NCBI GenBank assembly: GCA_031549725.1
Contig: JAVBPH010000102.1
Location: 1-18,988, forward strand
Source of the DNA: UBA937 sp031549725
GTDB lineage: Bacteria; Spirochaetota; Spirochaetia; Treponematales; Breznakiellaceae
DNA length: 18,988 bases
Direction of reading: 5' to 3'
In this document: positions 5,966 through 13,580 of the stretch, in pieces
How positions within the stretch are numbered: the first letter of the stretch is position 1
Layout: every line of letters begins with the position of its first letter
Made by a program: the position numbers and the translations under genes
The notes under the pieces: model-generated
Told to the model about the DNA's origin: nothing
Database searches by the model: none
The model's input: only the letters and a program-made list of their open reading frames with translations

Positions 5966-6958
5966 ATGCCGGCGCCAAAAGCTGATACAGCATCGATTCT
6001 GAATACCGAATTATTCTCATCATTACTCGAAAAGGAACGTGAATATATATCTTCCCGGTCAGGCATGATACAACTGCGTCAGGGAGAATGTCTGTTTTCC
6101 ACCGGGGAAAAAGCAGAACGTTTTTATATGCTTCTCCAGGGGGCCATCCGGGTTTTCAAACCCCGGGAAGACGGCGGTGAAGATGATTTGGCCTGGTTCG
6201 ACCCGGGGGACACCATCGGCGATTTTGACTTTGCCCGGGGAGCCGTCTATGACGCTTCCGCTGAAGCAGTACAGGAATCGGTGATTGCCGTTTTTCCCGC
6301 GCCGGGTATTACCATGGAAATGATGGCCATTGAGGATCCCCGGACTGTTTCCCAGGTCCTGCTCAGTTCTATTGTTATGATAACTTCCCGGATCAAATCC
6401 ACCCAGAAAATCATCGTTGAAAATATTTCCCTGGTGCAGGAACTTTACCGGAGAGCCTACGAGGATACCGGTACGGGTCTTTGGAAACAGTCATTCCTGA
6501 CGGATGAAATTAACCATATTCTGGAAGAACCCACCGCCCTGATTATGATGAAGCCGGATAATTTCAAAATTCTGGTGGATTCCCGGGGGCATGCAGCCGG
6601 GGATGAAGCCATGGTCCGGATCGCCATGGTTCTGAAATCCATAGTCCGGAAGGCCGGCCGTGGCTGGGCGCTCCGGTTTAAAAGCAATGAAGTGGGTTTA
6701 CTCTTCACAAAATGTTCCTTATATGCAGCCCAGAAGATGGTGGAGGAGCTTAATTCCGGGCTGACAAAACTGGAACCTGTTCCGGCGGAAGGGGAGATTC
6801 CCGAATTCCGTTTTACCGGGACCATTTCCTATACCATATGGCCCGAGGACGGTAATAAGTGGGATACCCTTTTCCAGGGGAATTATGATTCTCTTCTGGA
6901 AAATTGGCGGGCCGGGGGTAATAGAATAGTACATTACCAGCAGGAAGCTAAAAAATGA
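5966..6958 (+). CDS. cNMP-binding-fold plus degenerate GGDEF protein
   Basis: The 330-residue cytoplasmic protein has an N-terminal cyclic-nucleotide-binding fold (about 13-110) and a C-terminal GGDEF-like domain (about 167-325). Both have lost key residues. The phosphate-binding cassette reads IGDFDFARGAVYDASAE, without the usual FGE...R-A. The GGDEF motif reads SNEVG (240-244), and the first metal aspartate is replaced (MKPDNFK instead of DIDxFK), although the fold signature GHAAGDEAMVRIA is kept. It is therefore probably not a diguanylate cyclase and may be a sensor, a binding partner or a GTP-sensing domain. A GGAAG lies almost against the ATG, with GGGAG 13 bases up. The stop overlaps the next start (ATGA), which pairs it with an apparently active homologue. 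Confidence 0.85.
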   Translation: MPAPKADTASILNTELFSSLLEKEREYISSRSGMIQLRQGECLFSTGEKAERFYMLLQGAIRVFKPREDGGEDDLAWFDPGDTIGDFDFARGAVYDASAEAVQESVIAVFPAPGITMEMMAIEDPRTVSQVLLSSIVMITSRIKSTQKIIVENISLVQELYRRAYEDTGTGLWKQSFLTDEINHILEEPTALIMMKPDNFKILVDSRGHAAGDEAMVRIAMVLKSIVRKAGRGWALRFKSNEVGLLFTKCSLYAAQKMVEELNSGLTKLEPVPAEGEIPEFRFTGTISYTIWPEDGNKWDTLFQGNYDSLLENWRAGGNRIVHYQQEAKK

Positions 6959-7959
6959 AGCACCACAGGCCTCCTAATCCGGATATAATCCTGGCACGGT
7001 CTCATCTTTTTTCCGGCCTCAGCAGGCTGGAATTCAATGCGGTCACCGCATTTCTGGAACCGGGTTTTGTTAAAAAAGGGGATACGGTCTTTACCGAAGG
7101 TGAAAAAGGCGAAGCCATGTATATCCTTATATCCGGAAGGCTGAATGCCTTTGTGACCCAGTCCGACGGGACCAGTCAATGGATGTTTAATATCCGGCCC
7201 GGGGAATTCTTTGGTGAGATGTCGATTATTGCCAATGAACCCCGGTCGGCCACGATCATTGCCAAGGAAGATTCTGATTTTATGGTTTTCCAGGGGATTG
7301 ATTTTTACCGCATTATTTTTGACCATCCCATGATAGCCGTTAAAATGCTCAGGGCTATCGGCAAGGTGCAGAATGTCTGGCTCGACCAAACCGCCAGGCA
7401 CCTGAACGATCTTATCCGCTGGGGAGAAACCGCCCGGCGCAGGGCTATTATTGATGAGCTCACCGGTCTTTACAACCGCAACTTCCTGAATGAATCCCTG
7501 AAGGACCGGTTTGAACACGGGTCCATAGGTTTGCGTAAACTGGCGCTCCTCATGATGGACCTGGACAGGGTTCATGAGATCAACAATAAATTCGGGAATT
7601 CCGCGGGGGATAAGGTGATTATCACCGCCGCGGATGTAATCCGGAACAATCTCCGGGCGGGTGATATTGCGGCCCGGCTTTCCGGTGACGAATATGCGGT
7701 CATCCTCCCGGACACGGATATTGGGGAATCCCTCCGGGTGGCGGAATCCATCAGAAAAGCAATAAACGCAAAAAAGGTATATGTGCCTGCAATTCCCGGT
7801 TCATCGGATTTGGAGGAACTGAATATCCGGACCAGTATTGGAATTGCGGTGGCTCCTATCCACGCAAAGGACCGGGACGGACTCTTCCTTATGTCCGATG
7901 AGGCACTGAGAAAAGCCAAGGAACTTGGCCGGGACCGCATTGAGATCGCCGGAAAGTAA
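6955..7959 (+). CDS. cNMP-binding plus GGDEF diguanylate cyclase
   Basis: The 334-residue protein has a cyclic-nucleotide-binding domain (about 17-125) with a canonical cassette FFGEMSIIANEPRSATI (E88, R97), then a helical linker and a GGDEF domain (about 165-330). The latter begins DELTGLYNR (168-176) and carries D202 in MMDLDR and the signature SGDEY (243-247). SGDEY/SGDEF variants are usually still competent, so this is a likely c-di-GMP synthase controlled by cAMP, cGMP or another ligand. No inhibitory RxxD site is seen; the residues ahead of SGDEY are DIAARL. It is translated from the ATGA overlap with the preceding decayed homologue, an arrangement consistent with a heterodimer. The ligand is unknown. 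Confidence 0.92.
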   Translation: MKHHRPPNPDIILARSHLFSGLSRLEFNAVTAFLEPGFVKKGDTVFTEGEKGEAMYILISGRLNAFVTQSDGTSQWMFNIRPGEFFGEMSIIANEPRSATIIAKEDSDFMVFQGIDFYRIIFDHPMIAVKMLRAIGKVQNVWLDQTARHLNDLIRWGETARRRAIIDELTGLYNRNFLNESLKDRFEHGSIGLRKLALLMMDLDRVHEINNKFGNSAGDKVIITAADVIRNNLRAGDIAARLSGDEYAVILPDTDIGESLRVAESIRKAINAKKVYVPAIPGSSDLEELNIRTSIGIAVAPIHAKDRDGLFLMSDEALRKAKELGRDRIEIAGK

Positions 7960-7964
7960 TCCTG

Positions 7965-7992
7965 GTCCCGGGGTTTCTCCGTTTACCGGGAC
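7965..7992 (+). terminator. Hairpin after the GGDEF gene
   Basis: GTCCCGG (7965-7971) and CCGGGAC (7986-7992) form a 7-bp stem with a 14-base loop, six bases past the stop. There is no T run, so termination is uncertain and the next gene pair (from 8073) may be partly co-transcribed. Confidence 0.3.
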
Positions 7993-8072
7993 ATCCGGGA
8001 ATCACGGCAGCGGTCTGTTTATCCTCATTCAAGCTATGGAAAAGCGCCGGCTCTTCTGATATTATTTTCTTC

Positions 8073-8630
8073 ATGGAAAAACCGAATATCTACACCTTAA
8101 AAATCGCAGGTCTCGAAAGACTTCTTCCCGTGGTTAAGGTAGCCCCGGGATTATCCATTGCCAGCTTTGTCATGCTGGGGGATACCCGTCTGGTTGAAGC
8201 CGTCGCTGAATCAATTTTTCTTCATCCCCAGTTTCCCCGTCAAAAGATCGATATGCTGGTATGTCCCGAGGCCAAGGCCATTCCCCTTACCCATTCCCTG
8301 GCCTGCCGGGTTGGGGTTGATTATGTGGTACTCAGGAAAACCGAAAAATCCTATATGCAGGATTATATTATAGAAAAAACCCGGTCCATTACCACCAGCA
8401 GCGAACAGCAGCTGGTTTTGGACGGCCCCGATATGGCCCGGCTCCAGGGAAAACGGATCTGCCTGGTGGATGACGTGGTGTCCACCGGAGGTTCTATAAA
8501 AGCCATGGAAAATCTGCTTGCCCGGGCAAACTGTACCATCGTTTCCAGGGTGGCGGCGCTGCTGGAAGAAGGCGGTTACACCGGGACGGATCTCCTCTAC
8601 CTGGAAAAGCTTCCGGTGTTCCGGGAGTAA
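8073..8630 (+). CDS. Adenine-type phosphoribosyltransferase family protein
   Basis: The 185-residue type I phosphoribosyltransferase carries the PRPP-binding loop VDDVVSTGGS (132-141) and a flexible-loop region (RKTEKSYMQDY), in an Apt-like arrangement. It should transfer phosphoribose from PRPP to a base, most likely a purine. The N-terminal stretch (MEKPNIYTLKIAGLERLLPVVKV) is typical of the Apt-related group used for salvage or, in some relatives, for ligand sensing. No good Shine-Dalgarno is visible (TTATTTTCTTC precedes ATG), so translation may be weak or depend on upstream reading. It is followed four bases later by the PstS-like gene, with which it forms an operon, but I cannot say why the two are linked. 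Confidence 0.85.
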   Translation: MEKPNIYTLKIAGLERLLPVVKVAPGLSIASFVMLGDTRLVEAVAESIFLHPQFPRQKIDMLVCPEAKAIPLTHSLACRVGVDYVVLRKTEKSYMQDYIIEKTRSITTSSEQQLVLDGPDMARLQGKRICLVDDVVSTGGSIKAMENLLARANCTIVSRVAALLEEGGYTGTDLLYLEKLPVFRE

Positions 8631-8634
8631 ATTG

Positions 8635-9840
8635 ATGGGTATGTCTATTATCTTATACACAGTAGGGGTGGTGTTCCTGCTGGTTTGTATTATATGCATC
8701 AAAAAACCAAAAATCAGGATTGTCAACAGTGTTCTTTTTTGTCTCCTATTGGGAGCGGGTTTGTTTATGGCTGCCAGCGTCGCACCTTTTTTTGACAGGG
8801 GTTCCTTGTATATAATCCTGATCGTTGTATTTTTTGCCGCAATTATCGGCCTGCTGGTGCTGCTGAATATAAAGAAGAAATCCCTTATGTTTATTCCCGG
8901 GATAGTTGCCGGACTTTGTGCCGGAATCCTAGCAGCGAGCATAGGCTATGAAATTTATGATCACCAAATTCCAGGTGTATACGAAGATCTCCATTTTTAC
9001 CGGTATCGTCCATATGTAGATAACAATAAACTGGCCACCGTATCCGGTCCGGTTTCCTTACAACTGGAAGATGATTTCCCCCGGCTGGACGGAGCCACCG
9101 CCCTGTACCCCCTGTATGCCGCTTTTTACCAAAGTGTGTATCCCATTACATCCTGGACTGCGGATGATCTTATTAACTGCAGCAAAACCGCCGGAGCCTA
9201 TCAGAATTTGATAGAGGGTAATGCGGATATCATTTTCTGTGCCCGGCCATCCCGGGAACAGATGGAAGAAGCCCGGGCAAGGGGTGTCTCATTTTCCATG
9301 GTTCCCATTGGAAAGGATGCCTTTGTATTTTTTGTAAACAAACGGAATCCGGTGAAAGGGTTAAGTTCCGGTCAGATCAGGCGGATCTATTCCGGGGAAA
9401 TTACCAACTGGAAAAAACTGGGCGGTAGCTATACAAGGATCAAGGTATATCAGAGAAATGAAAACAGCGGAAGCCAGGCCGCTCTCCGGCGCTTTATGGG
9501 AGATACACCACTGATGGAAGCCCGGACCGAAAGGGTTTCCGCCATGGGGACGATGATTGAAATTCTGGCGGAATATAAAAACTATAAATCGGCCATCGGG
9601 TATTCATTTTTGTTTTATACGGAAGAAATGGTCCGGAATGATAAGATCCGGCTCCTGGCGGTTGACGGGGTAATCCCCACCAGGGAATCCATCCAGGATG
9701 GAACGTATCCCCTGGCAAATGATTTTTACGCTATAACCCTGGGCAATGAAAGCCCCCATACAAAGGCTCTTATTGGGTGGATCCTGTCGGATCAGGGCCA
9801 GGAATTGGTCGCCAAAACAGGATATACCCCAATACGCTGA
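8635..9840 (+). CDS. PstS-like substrate-binding protein with four N-terminal membrane helices
   Basis: The 401-residue protein has four predicted transmembrane helices (about 4-22, 30-52, 57-79, 84-106) followed by a PstS-type phosphate-binding-like domain (about 134-401). Signatures are LDGATALYPLYAAFYQ (151-166), SSGQIRRIYSGEITNWKKLGG, QRNENSGSQAALRRFM and the closing WILSDQGQELVAKTGYTPI. Basic residues between helices 1-2 (KKPKIR) and 3-4 (KKKS) place those loops in the cytoplasm and the binding domain outside, tethered to the membrane. There is no signal peptidase or lipobox site. GGGAG seven bases before 8635 supports this start. No PstCAB permease genes are near, so it may bind phosphate or another anion for sensing rather than transport. 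The family assignment is confident, the ligand not. Confidence 0.85.
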   Translation: MGMSIILYTVGVVFLLVCIICIKKPKIRIVNSVLFCLLLGAGLFMAASVAPFFDRGSLYIILIVVFFAAIIGLLVLLNIKKKSLMFIPGIVAGLCAGILAASIGYEIYDHQIPGVYEDLHFYRYRPYVDNNKLATVSGPVSLQLEDDFPRLDGATALYPLYAAFYQSVYPITSWTADDLINCSKTAGAYQNLIEGNADIIFCARPSREQMEEARARGVSFSMVPIGKDAFVFFVNKRNPVKGLSSGQIRRIYSGEITNWKKLGGSYTRIKVYQRNENSGSQAALRRFMGDTPLMEARTERVSAMGTMIEILAEYKNYKSAIGYSFLFYTEEMVRNDKIRLLAVDGVIPTRESIQDGTYPLANDFYAITLGNESPHTKALIGWILSDQGQELVAKTGYTPIR

Positions 9841-9939
9841 ACAAAGCCCGGTCGCTGGGGTTCCCGAAACCACCCCGGGAATTGGTCCCTTCGATGCTGC
9901 GGGCGCCTTAACACAAAAAGGCCCGGGACCGTTTATGCT

Positions 9940-9978
9940 GAATAATCGGCAGGGAGTTTAATCACTCCGGGATTATTC
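9940..9978. terminator. Interrupted hairpin between convergent genes
   Basis: GAATAATC (9940-9947) and GATTATTC (9971-9978) enclose an inner stem GGAGT/ACTCC (9954-9958/9965-9969). The structure covers the stop codon of the minus-strand gene and lies 100 bases past the PstS-like stop, so it could end either transcript. No clear T run follows. The rest of 9841-9939 shows no gene. Confidence 0.35.
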
Positions 9979-11529
9979 TTCCTCATCTTCCGGTGATGAA
10001 TCCCCCCCGGCCCTGGTGAAGAACTGCATCAACTGGACGAAGTAATAAATCTTTTTATAAACATTGGCAATCCGCTGGGCAATGGGTTCATCCGAGCTGG
10101 CTTCCAGTTCCTTCCAGTTCATGATCAGTTCTTTCGGGTTTTTCTGGTAATCCTCCAGAATGGTTTTGAAATTTTTGCCTATTACGATAAGAGCCTGGGC
10201 GGTGTTATTGATCATTTCCTGGGCTTCCTCATTGGCCGTCTTCAGGATAATCCGGATATATTTTGCCTGGCCCTTATCCCGGTCGGCCTTTACCAGGGCC
10301 GCCTTCAGTCTTGACCCGTTGGGGCCTGATTCCGACAGTGCCTCATCAAAGGTGAGGATCTGGTCCGAAATTTCCATGATATTATGGAAACTCTCGGACA
10401 TCTGCTGGGATAACACCAGGGATGACCATTGTCCGCGGATAAGAAACAGATCGCAGAGTTCCCGGACATCCTTTTTAAAATAATCCAGGAGAAAGGCCTT
10501 CAGGTAATTCATTCCCTGGATGTGGGTAAACACGTCCAGTCCTTTTTTAATGAATATCTCGTTGTTTTTATCGGTGTAATATTTCATCCGTTCCACATCA
10601 TTGGTCCCGAACACCGCCTTAGCCAGTTGGTCAATCTGGGCGCTTCTTTTATCGTTCAGTACCTTGTGGATTGCGGATTCGGTTTCGGTTTTTTTCTTCA
10701 GCAGGAATTCATCAATAATATGCTCATTCGGAAGTTTGGGAGTCGATTCCCAGAAGGGATCCTTGCTGATATGACGGGCCATCAGCTCTAGGATTGCTGT
10801 CCGCTTCACCTCCCGGATAAGGACCATCAGTTTGTTCCACTGATTCAGGTCAACCACATCGATATCACCCTTATAGCTTTTCATCACCGCCAGGGCTGTT
10901 TTCCAATCCTGGTCGGGATCAATCGCAAAGACCACCTCAAGAAAATCCTTGATATCCTCGCTGACATACTCGGCCCTGATGGTTTCAAATTTAGGCTGAT
11001 AACTGAAATTCCGTTCGCCCAGGTTGGCATCAAATTTTTTCAAAAGAAAATAATAATCGAAGGAAATAAACTGGTAAAACGCCAGGATAAGATTGTAACA
11101 ATCATCCACCGCCTTTATCTTGGCGGAATCAAACCCCGCCATCAGGCTTACCAGTTCATTCTTTAACTGCTTTGCCAGTTCCTTGGTGGCGGTGGTCTTG
11201 GCCCGTTCGGCAATGGATTCCTGGGAAATCCGGTCCTGCAAATCCATGAGCTTTTTATCCATAAACGATTCAATCGTTACCTGTTTAAGCTGGGCGGATT
11301 TTCCTACATTCTGCAGAAAGACCTGGGCCGGGGATACCACCTTGTATATCTCGTAAAAAAACTTTGCAAAAACCGGTGTTACCTCTTCGCCCTTGATCCG
11401 GTAAAATTTAGAATATTTATTTTTATTCAGCTCCTTGGATATCTGTTTTAAGAGACGCTTTTTGCCTGTCTCAAGATCATCTCCGCCGCCAAACAGGGAT
11501 AAAATTTTATCTAAGAATGGAATGGCCAT
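9973..11529 (-). CDS. Spirochaete-type conserved protein of unknown function (possibly DUF5312)
   Basis: The 518-residue soluble, mostly helical, highly charged protein has no signal peptide or membrane segment. It starts MAIPFLDKILSLFGGGDD, and a basic/polar body follows. The C-terminus is acidic (GGDSSPEDEEE). I recognise it as belonging to a family of unknown function that I know only from treponemes and relatives, which I believe is DUF5312; this needs a profile search. Heptad-like stretches (for example ERAKTTATKELAKQLKNELVSL) suggest coiled-coil contacts. The ATG at 11529 is chosen over one 16 codons upstream because GAGGGG lies just before it. The gene is monocistronic, with TATACT at 11566-11571 on its strand as a weak -10 candidate. 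Function is not known. Confidence 0.75.
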   Translation of the reverse strand: MAIPFLDKILSLFGGGDDLETGKKRLLKQISKELNKNKYSKFYRIKGEEVTPVFAKFFYEIYKVVSPAQVFLQNVGKSAQLKQVTIESFMDKKLMDLQDRISQESIAERAKTTATKELAKQLKNELVSLMAGFDSAKIKAVDDCYNLILAFYQFISFDYYFLLKKFDANLGERNFSYQPKFETIRAEYVSEDIKDFLEVVFAIDPDQDWKTALAVMKSYKGDIDVVDLNQWNKLMVLIREVKRTAILELMARHISKDPFWESTPKLPNEHIIDEFLLKKKTETESAIHKVLNDKRSAQIDQLAKAVFGTNDVERMKYYTDKNNEIFIKKGLDVFTHIQGMNYLKAFLLDYFKKDVRELCDLFLIRGQWSSLVLSQQMSESFHNIMEISDQILTFDEALSESGPNGSRLKAALVKADRDKGQAKYIRIILKTANEEAQEMINNTAQALIVIGKNFKTILEDYQKNPKELIMNWKELEASSDEPIAQRIANVYKKIYYFVQLMQFFTRAGGDSSPEDEEE

Positions 11530-11724
11530 AAAAACCCCTCGTGTATGCTCTATCCTATATACCCTAGTATACATCAAAACTAAAGGGTAAAATACAATTA
11601 TTCAAACCGGTTCTTTAAAAATGTTTACTGTAGGACCGGTCAGGGAAAAAGCGGCCCGGGTCTGCTTTTCCGTTAAATCTAACCATGCTGTTCCCGGATT
11701 CGGCTCCTGGACAGTCCATTGAGT

Positions 11725-12636
11725 ATGCCACTGATATCTGATTCTACCCTGAAAGGGGATATTCTTTCCATAGCTTCGGATGCGGGTTTTATTAATCCCC
11801 GGATTCTTGCCCCGTTTTCTCCGGAATTGCTGCCGGGGGTTCCCCCGAATTATCAGGAACCATCCCCTTCGCTGCTGGTTACCGCATTACCCTATGGAAA
11901 CCAATCCGGGGAAGAATATCATCCTGATGAATATACCGGGATCATAGCCCCCTTTGCCCGGAGGAATTATTACCGGGAAGCGGTTAAACAGCTTCAGGGG
12001 ATTTCCCTGGAACTCCGGTGGAAATACGGCGGAGAAAAATCATCCTGCCGGATATTCTGCAATTCCCCGGTTCCGGAAAAACCCCTGGCGGAACTTTCAG
12101 GCCTGGGCTGCATGGGAAAAAACGGCCTTATTATCACAAAACCTGCGGGAAGCCTGGTGATTCTTGCGGCCATGACACTGCCCTTTGAACTTGAACCTGA
12201 TAAACCTGAACTGGCCCGGTTTGATCTCTGCCAATCCTGTAATGAACATAACCCACCCTGTAAAACTGCCTGTCCCACGGGAGCTCCAAATGGGGATGGA
12301 ACAATAACTATAAAAAAATGTATCCAGTGGTATGCGTCGGGAAACGGAACCCGGGTTCCCGGAGAAGTGATTGCCCACTGGAAAAACCGTCTCTACGGCT
12401 GTACCCACTGTCAGGATGCCTGTCCCCATAACCGGCAGCCCATTGGGGCAGCCAAAACCGGTGAGGGTATTCTGCCGGCTGCTTTGGACGCCCGGGAAAT
12501 CCTGAAAATGACCGACGATGAAATTAAGGCGTTTTTTAAGGGGACCGCCATGGGACTTTCCTGGCTGGGACCCCGGGCAATCCGGCGGAATGCATTGATT
12601 ATCCTGGGAAAATACAGGGAAAATTCTGCTTTTTAG
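11725..12636 (+). CDS. QueG-like double 4Fe-4S cluster protein (epoxyqueuosine reductase homologue)
   Basis: The 303-residue protein matches the QueG family layout: a cobalamin-binding-type N-terminal domain and LAELSGLGCMGKNGLII, followed by a double-cluster region. The first cluster motif is C169-QS-C172-NEHNPP-C179-KTA-C183-P, with four extra residues between the second and third Cys compared with CxxCxxCxxxCP. The second uses the Cys in KKC plus C226, C229 and C233 (GCTHCQDACPHN). The Asp that precedes Ser in the QueG active-site segment is Asn here (C-N113-S-P-V). It may not reduce epoxyqueuosine, and a different corrinoid or redox reaction is possible. TTG at 11719 is an alternative start. 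Divergent from the 9973-11529 gene. No other queuosine gene is nearby. Confidence 0.75.
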   Translation: MPLISDSTLKGDILSIASDAGFINPRILAPFSPELLPGVPPNYQEPSPSLLVTALPYGNQSGEEYHPDEYTGIIAPFARRNYYREAVKQLQGISLELRWKYGGEKSSCRIFCNSPVPEKPLAELSGLGCMGKNGLIITKPAGSLVILAAMTLPFELEPDKPELARFDLCQSCNEHNPPCKTACPTGAPNGDGTITIKKCIQWYASGNGTRVPGEVIAHWKNRLYGCTHCQDACPHNRQPIGAAKTGEGILPAALDAREILKMTDDEIKAFFKGTAMGLSWLGPRAIRRNALIILGKYRENSAF

Positions 12637-12639
12637 CCT

Positions 12640-12779
12640 TTAGGGAAACACTGATTAATGCCCATAGAGCATTAATCAGTGTATTCTTTAATGTAGGCAA
12701 TTCTTTGTGCAACAAAGAATTGCGGAGGGAACTGCTGATTGGTCGCATATTGCGACCGGCTTAATCAGCGGTTCCTTAG
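12640..12779. mobile_element. MITE-like element of three consecutive hairpins
   Basis: Starting a few bases after the QueG-like stop codon are three strong hairpins. They are ACACTGATTAATGC/GCATTAATCAGTGT (12648-12661/12669-12682), GCAATTCTTTGT/ACAAAGAATTGC (12697-12708/12712-12723), and a compound stem: GGAACTGCTGATT (12728-12740) pairing with AATCAGCGGTTCC (12763-12775) around GGTCGCA/TGCGACC. The two ends are imperfect inverted repeats of each other (AGGGAAACACTGATTAA against AAGGAACCGCTGATTAA). TTAGGG-like flanks could be a target duplication but overlap the ends. No ORF. This looks like a miniature element derived from a DDE-type insertion sequence, which is inference. Confidence 0.65.
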
Positions 12780-12805
12780 GGCTCCTCTGTGTAATTACCG
12801 GCGGA

Positions 12806-12840
12806 TAAAAAAGAAGTCCGGACGGATTGTCCGGACTTCT
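12806..12840 (-). terminator. Intrinsic terminator of the lipoprotein gene
   Basis: AGAAGTCCGGAC (12812-12823) and GTCCGGACTTCT (12829-12840) form a perfect 12-bp stem with loop GGATT. On the minus strand it is followed directly by six T residues, the classic intrinsic terminator form. It is 29 bases past the lipoprotein stop. Confidence 0.9.
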
Positions 12841-12869
12841 GATGGTTTCAGCGTAAAATCCAAGGGTTA

Positions 12870-13457
12870 TTATTTTTTCTTTGAACTTTCCCGGGCTGCT
12901 TCGGAGATCAAACCCATGGCACTGCTCACCGAGGACCGGGCATTGGTTGCCTTGTCCAGGGCTTCCTTATGGGCTGCCCTTGCCAGGGCGGCTTCCGCAT
13001 CCTGGTTGAGTTTTTTTGCATTATCAATTTCGAAAACAATAGCGTTGGTGTTAAGATTGATGTTTTTTACTTTTCTTGCATTCGCCAGGGCCTGTTCCGC
13101 CTCGGTTATGGCCGATTTTACAGTAGCAATCATATTGGAAGCATCAAGTTTAACCTGTGTCTCCGCATCCTTTGCTTCGCTGATAGCTCTATCTGCCAGA
13201 TTTGCCGCATCTATGGCCAGAGCTTTTGCTTCGTCGTACTTTTTGTTAGCCGCGGCTTCATTCATCCGTCTCAGGGCATCTTCGGCCAGGCGCAGGGAAT
13301 TGGCCGCATAGGTACCCACATTAGGTTCGTTTTGAGCCCTGGTGACCGCATCCGTGGCCCGGGCCATTTCATCTGTGGGCGGTTTGGCGCAGGCAGCAAC
13401 CGCAAAAATAACTAAAATAGTGATCAAAGCCAGAAAAACTGGTCCATATCTTTTCAT
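12870..13457 (-). CDS. DUF4398-like lipoprotein, helical
   Basis: The 195-residue lipoprotein has a signal peptide MKRYGPVFLALITILVIFAV and lipobox VAAC (C23). The mature part is almost all alpha-helical, alanine-rich and repetitive (TDAVTRAQNEPNVGTYAANSLRLAEDALRRMNEAAANKKYDEAKALAIDAANLADRAI). This is characteristic of the DUF4398/coiled-coil lipoproteins found in spirochaetes and Gram-negative bacteria. It is expected on the periplasmic face of a membrane; a role in envelope organisation is only a guess. The true start is the internal ATG at 13457, because the longer frame's first ATG sits inside the Shine-Dalgarno GGAGG itself. Independent transcription is indicated by a promoter at 13531-13560 and a terminator at 12806-12840. 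Confidence 0.85.
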   Translation of the reverse strand: MKRYGPVFLALITILVIFAVAACAKPPTDEMARATDAVTRAQNEPNVGTYAANSLRLAEDALRRMNEAAANKKYDEAKALAIDAANLADRAISEAKDAETQVKLDASNMIATVKSAITEAEQALANARKVKNINLNTNAIVFEIDNAKKLNQDAEAALARAAHKEALDKATNARSSVSSAMGLISEAARESSKKK

Positions 13458-13474
13458 AATTAATTCCTCCATAA

Positions 13475-13489
13475 CCCCTTCCTAGGGGA
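13475..13489 (-). promoter_or_regulatory. Small hairpin touching the lipoprotein ribosome-binding site
   Basis: On the minus strand CCCCT-AGGA-AGGGG lies immediately upstream of the GGAGG ribosome-binding site. The short stem could expose or bury the site, but the sequence alone does not show which. Confidence 0.3.
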
Positions 13490-13530
13490 TTGATCCTTTC
13501 TATTATCGGTAAAGATAACAGATCTATTAA

Positions 13531-13560
13531 AATATACTTTATAATGAGCCCAATAATCAA
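13531..13560 (-). promoter_or_regulatory. Promoter for the lipoprotein gene
   Basis: On the minus strand TTGATT (13555-13560), an 18-base spacer and TATATT (13531-13536) lie about 75 bases before the ATG and outside the FprA coding region, so the lipoprotein is transcribed on its own. Confidence 0.5.
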
Positions 13561-13580
13561 ATTAGTCTGATATATATTTA

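Noticed and set aside
8518..8634. Longer start for the PstS-like protein inside the phosphoribosyltransferase gene
   Set aside because: The extra 39 residues lie in another frame of a real gene and precede a clean hydrophobic N-terminus. GGGAG seven bases before 8635 supports the shorter form.
9841..9939. Intrinsic terminator at GGCCCGGGACC
   Set aside because: It is a palindrome with no loop and no T run on the relevant strand.
13458..13472. ATG at 13472 as the start of the lipoprotein
   Set aside because: It lies in the ribosome-binding sequence (ATGGAGG) of the ATG at 13457 and would put five odd residues before the signal peptide.
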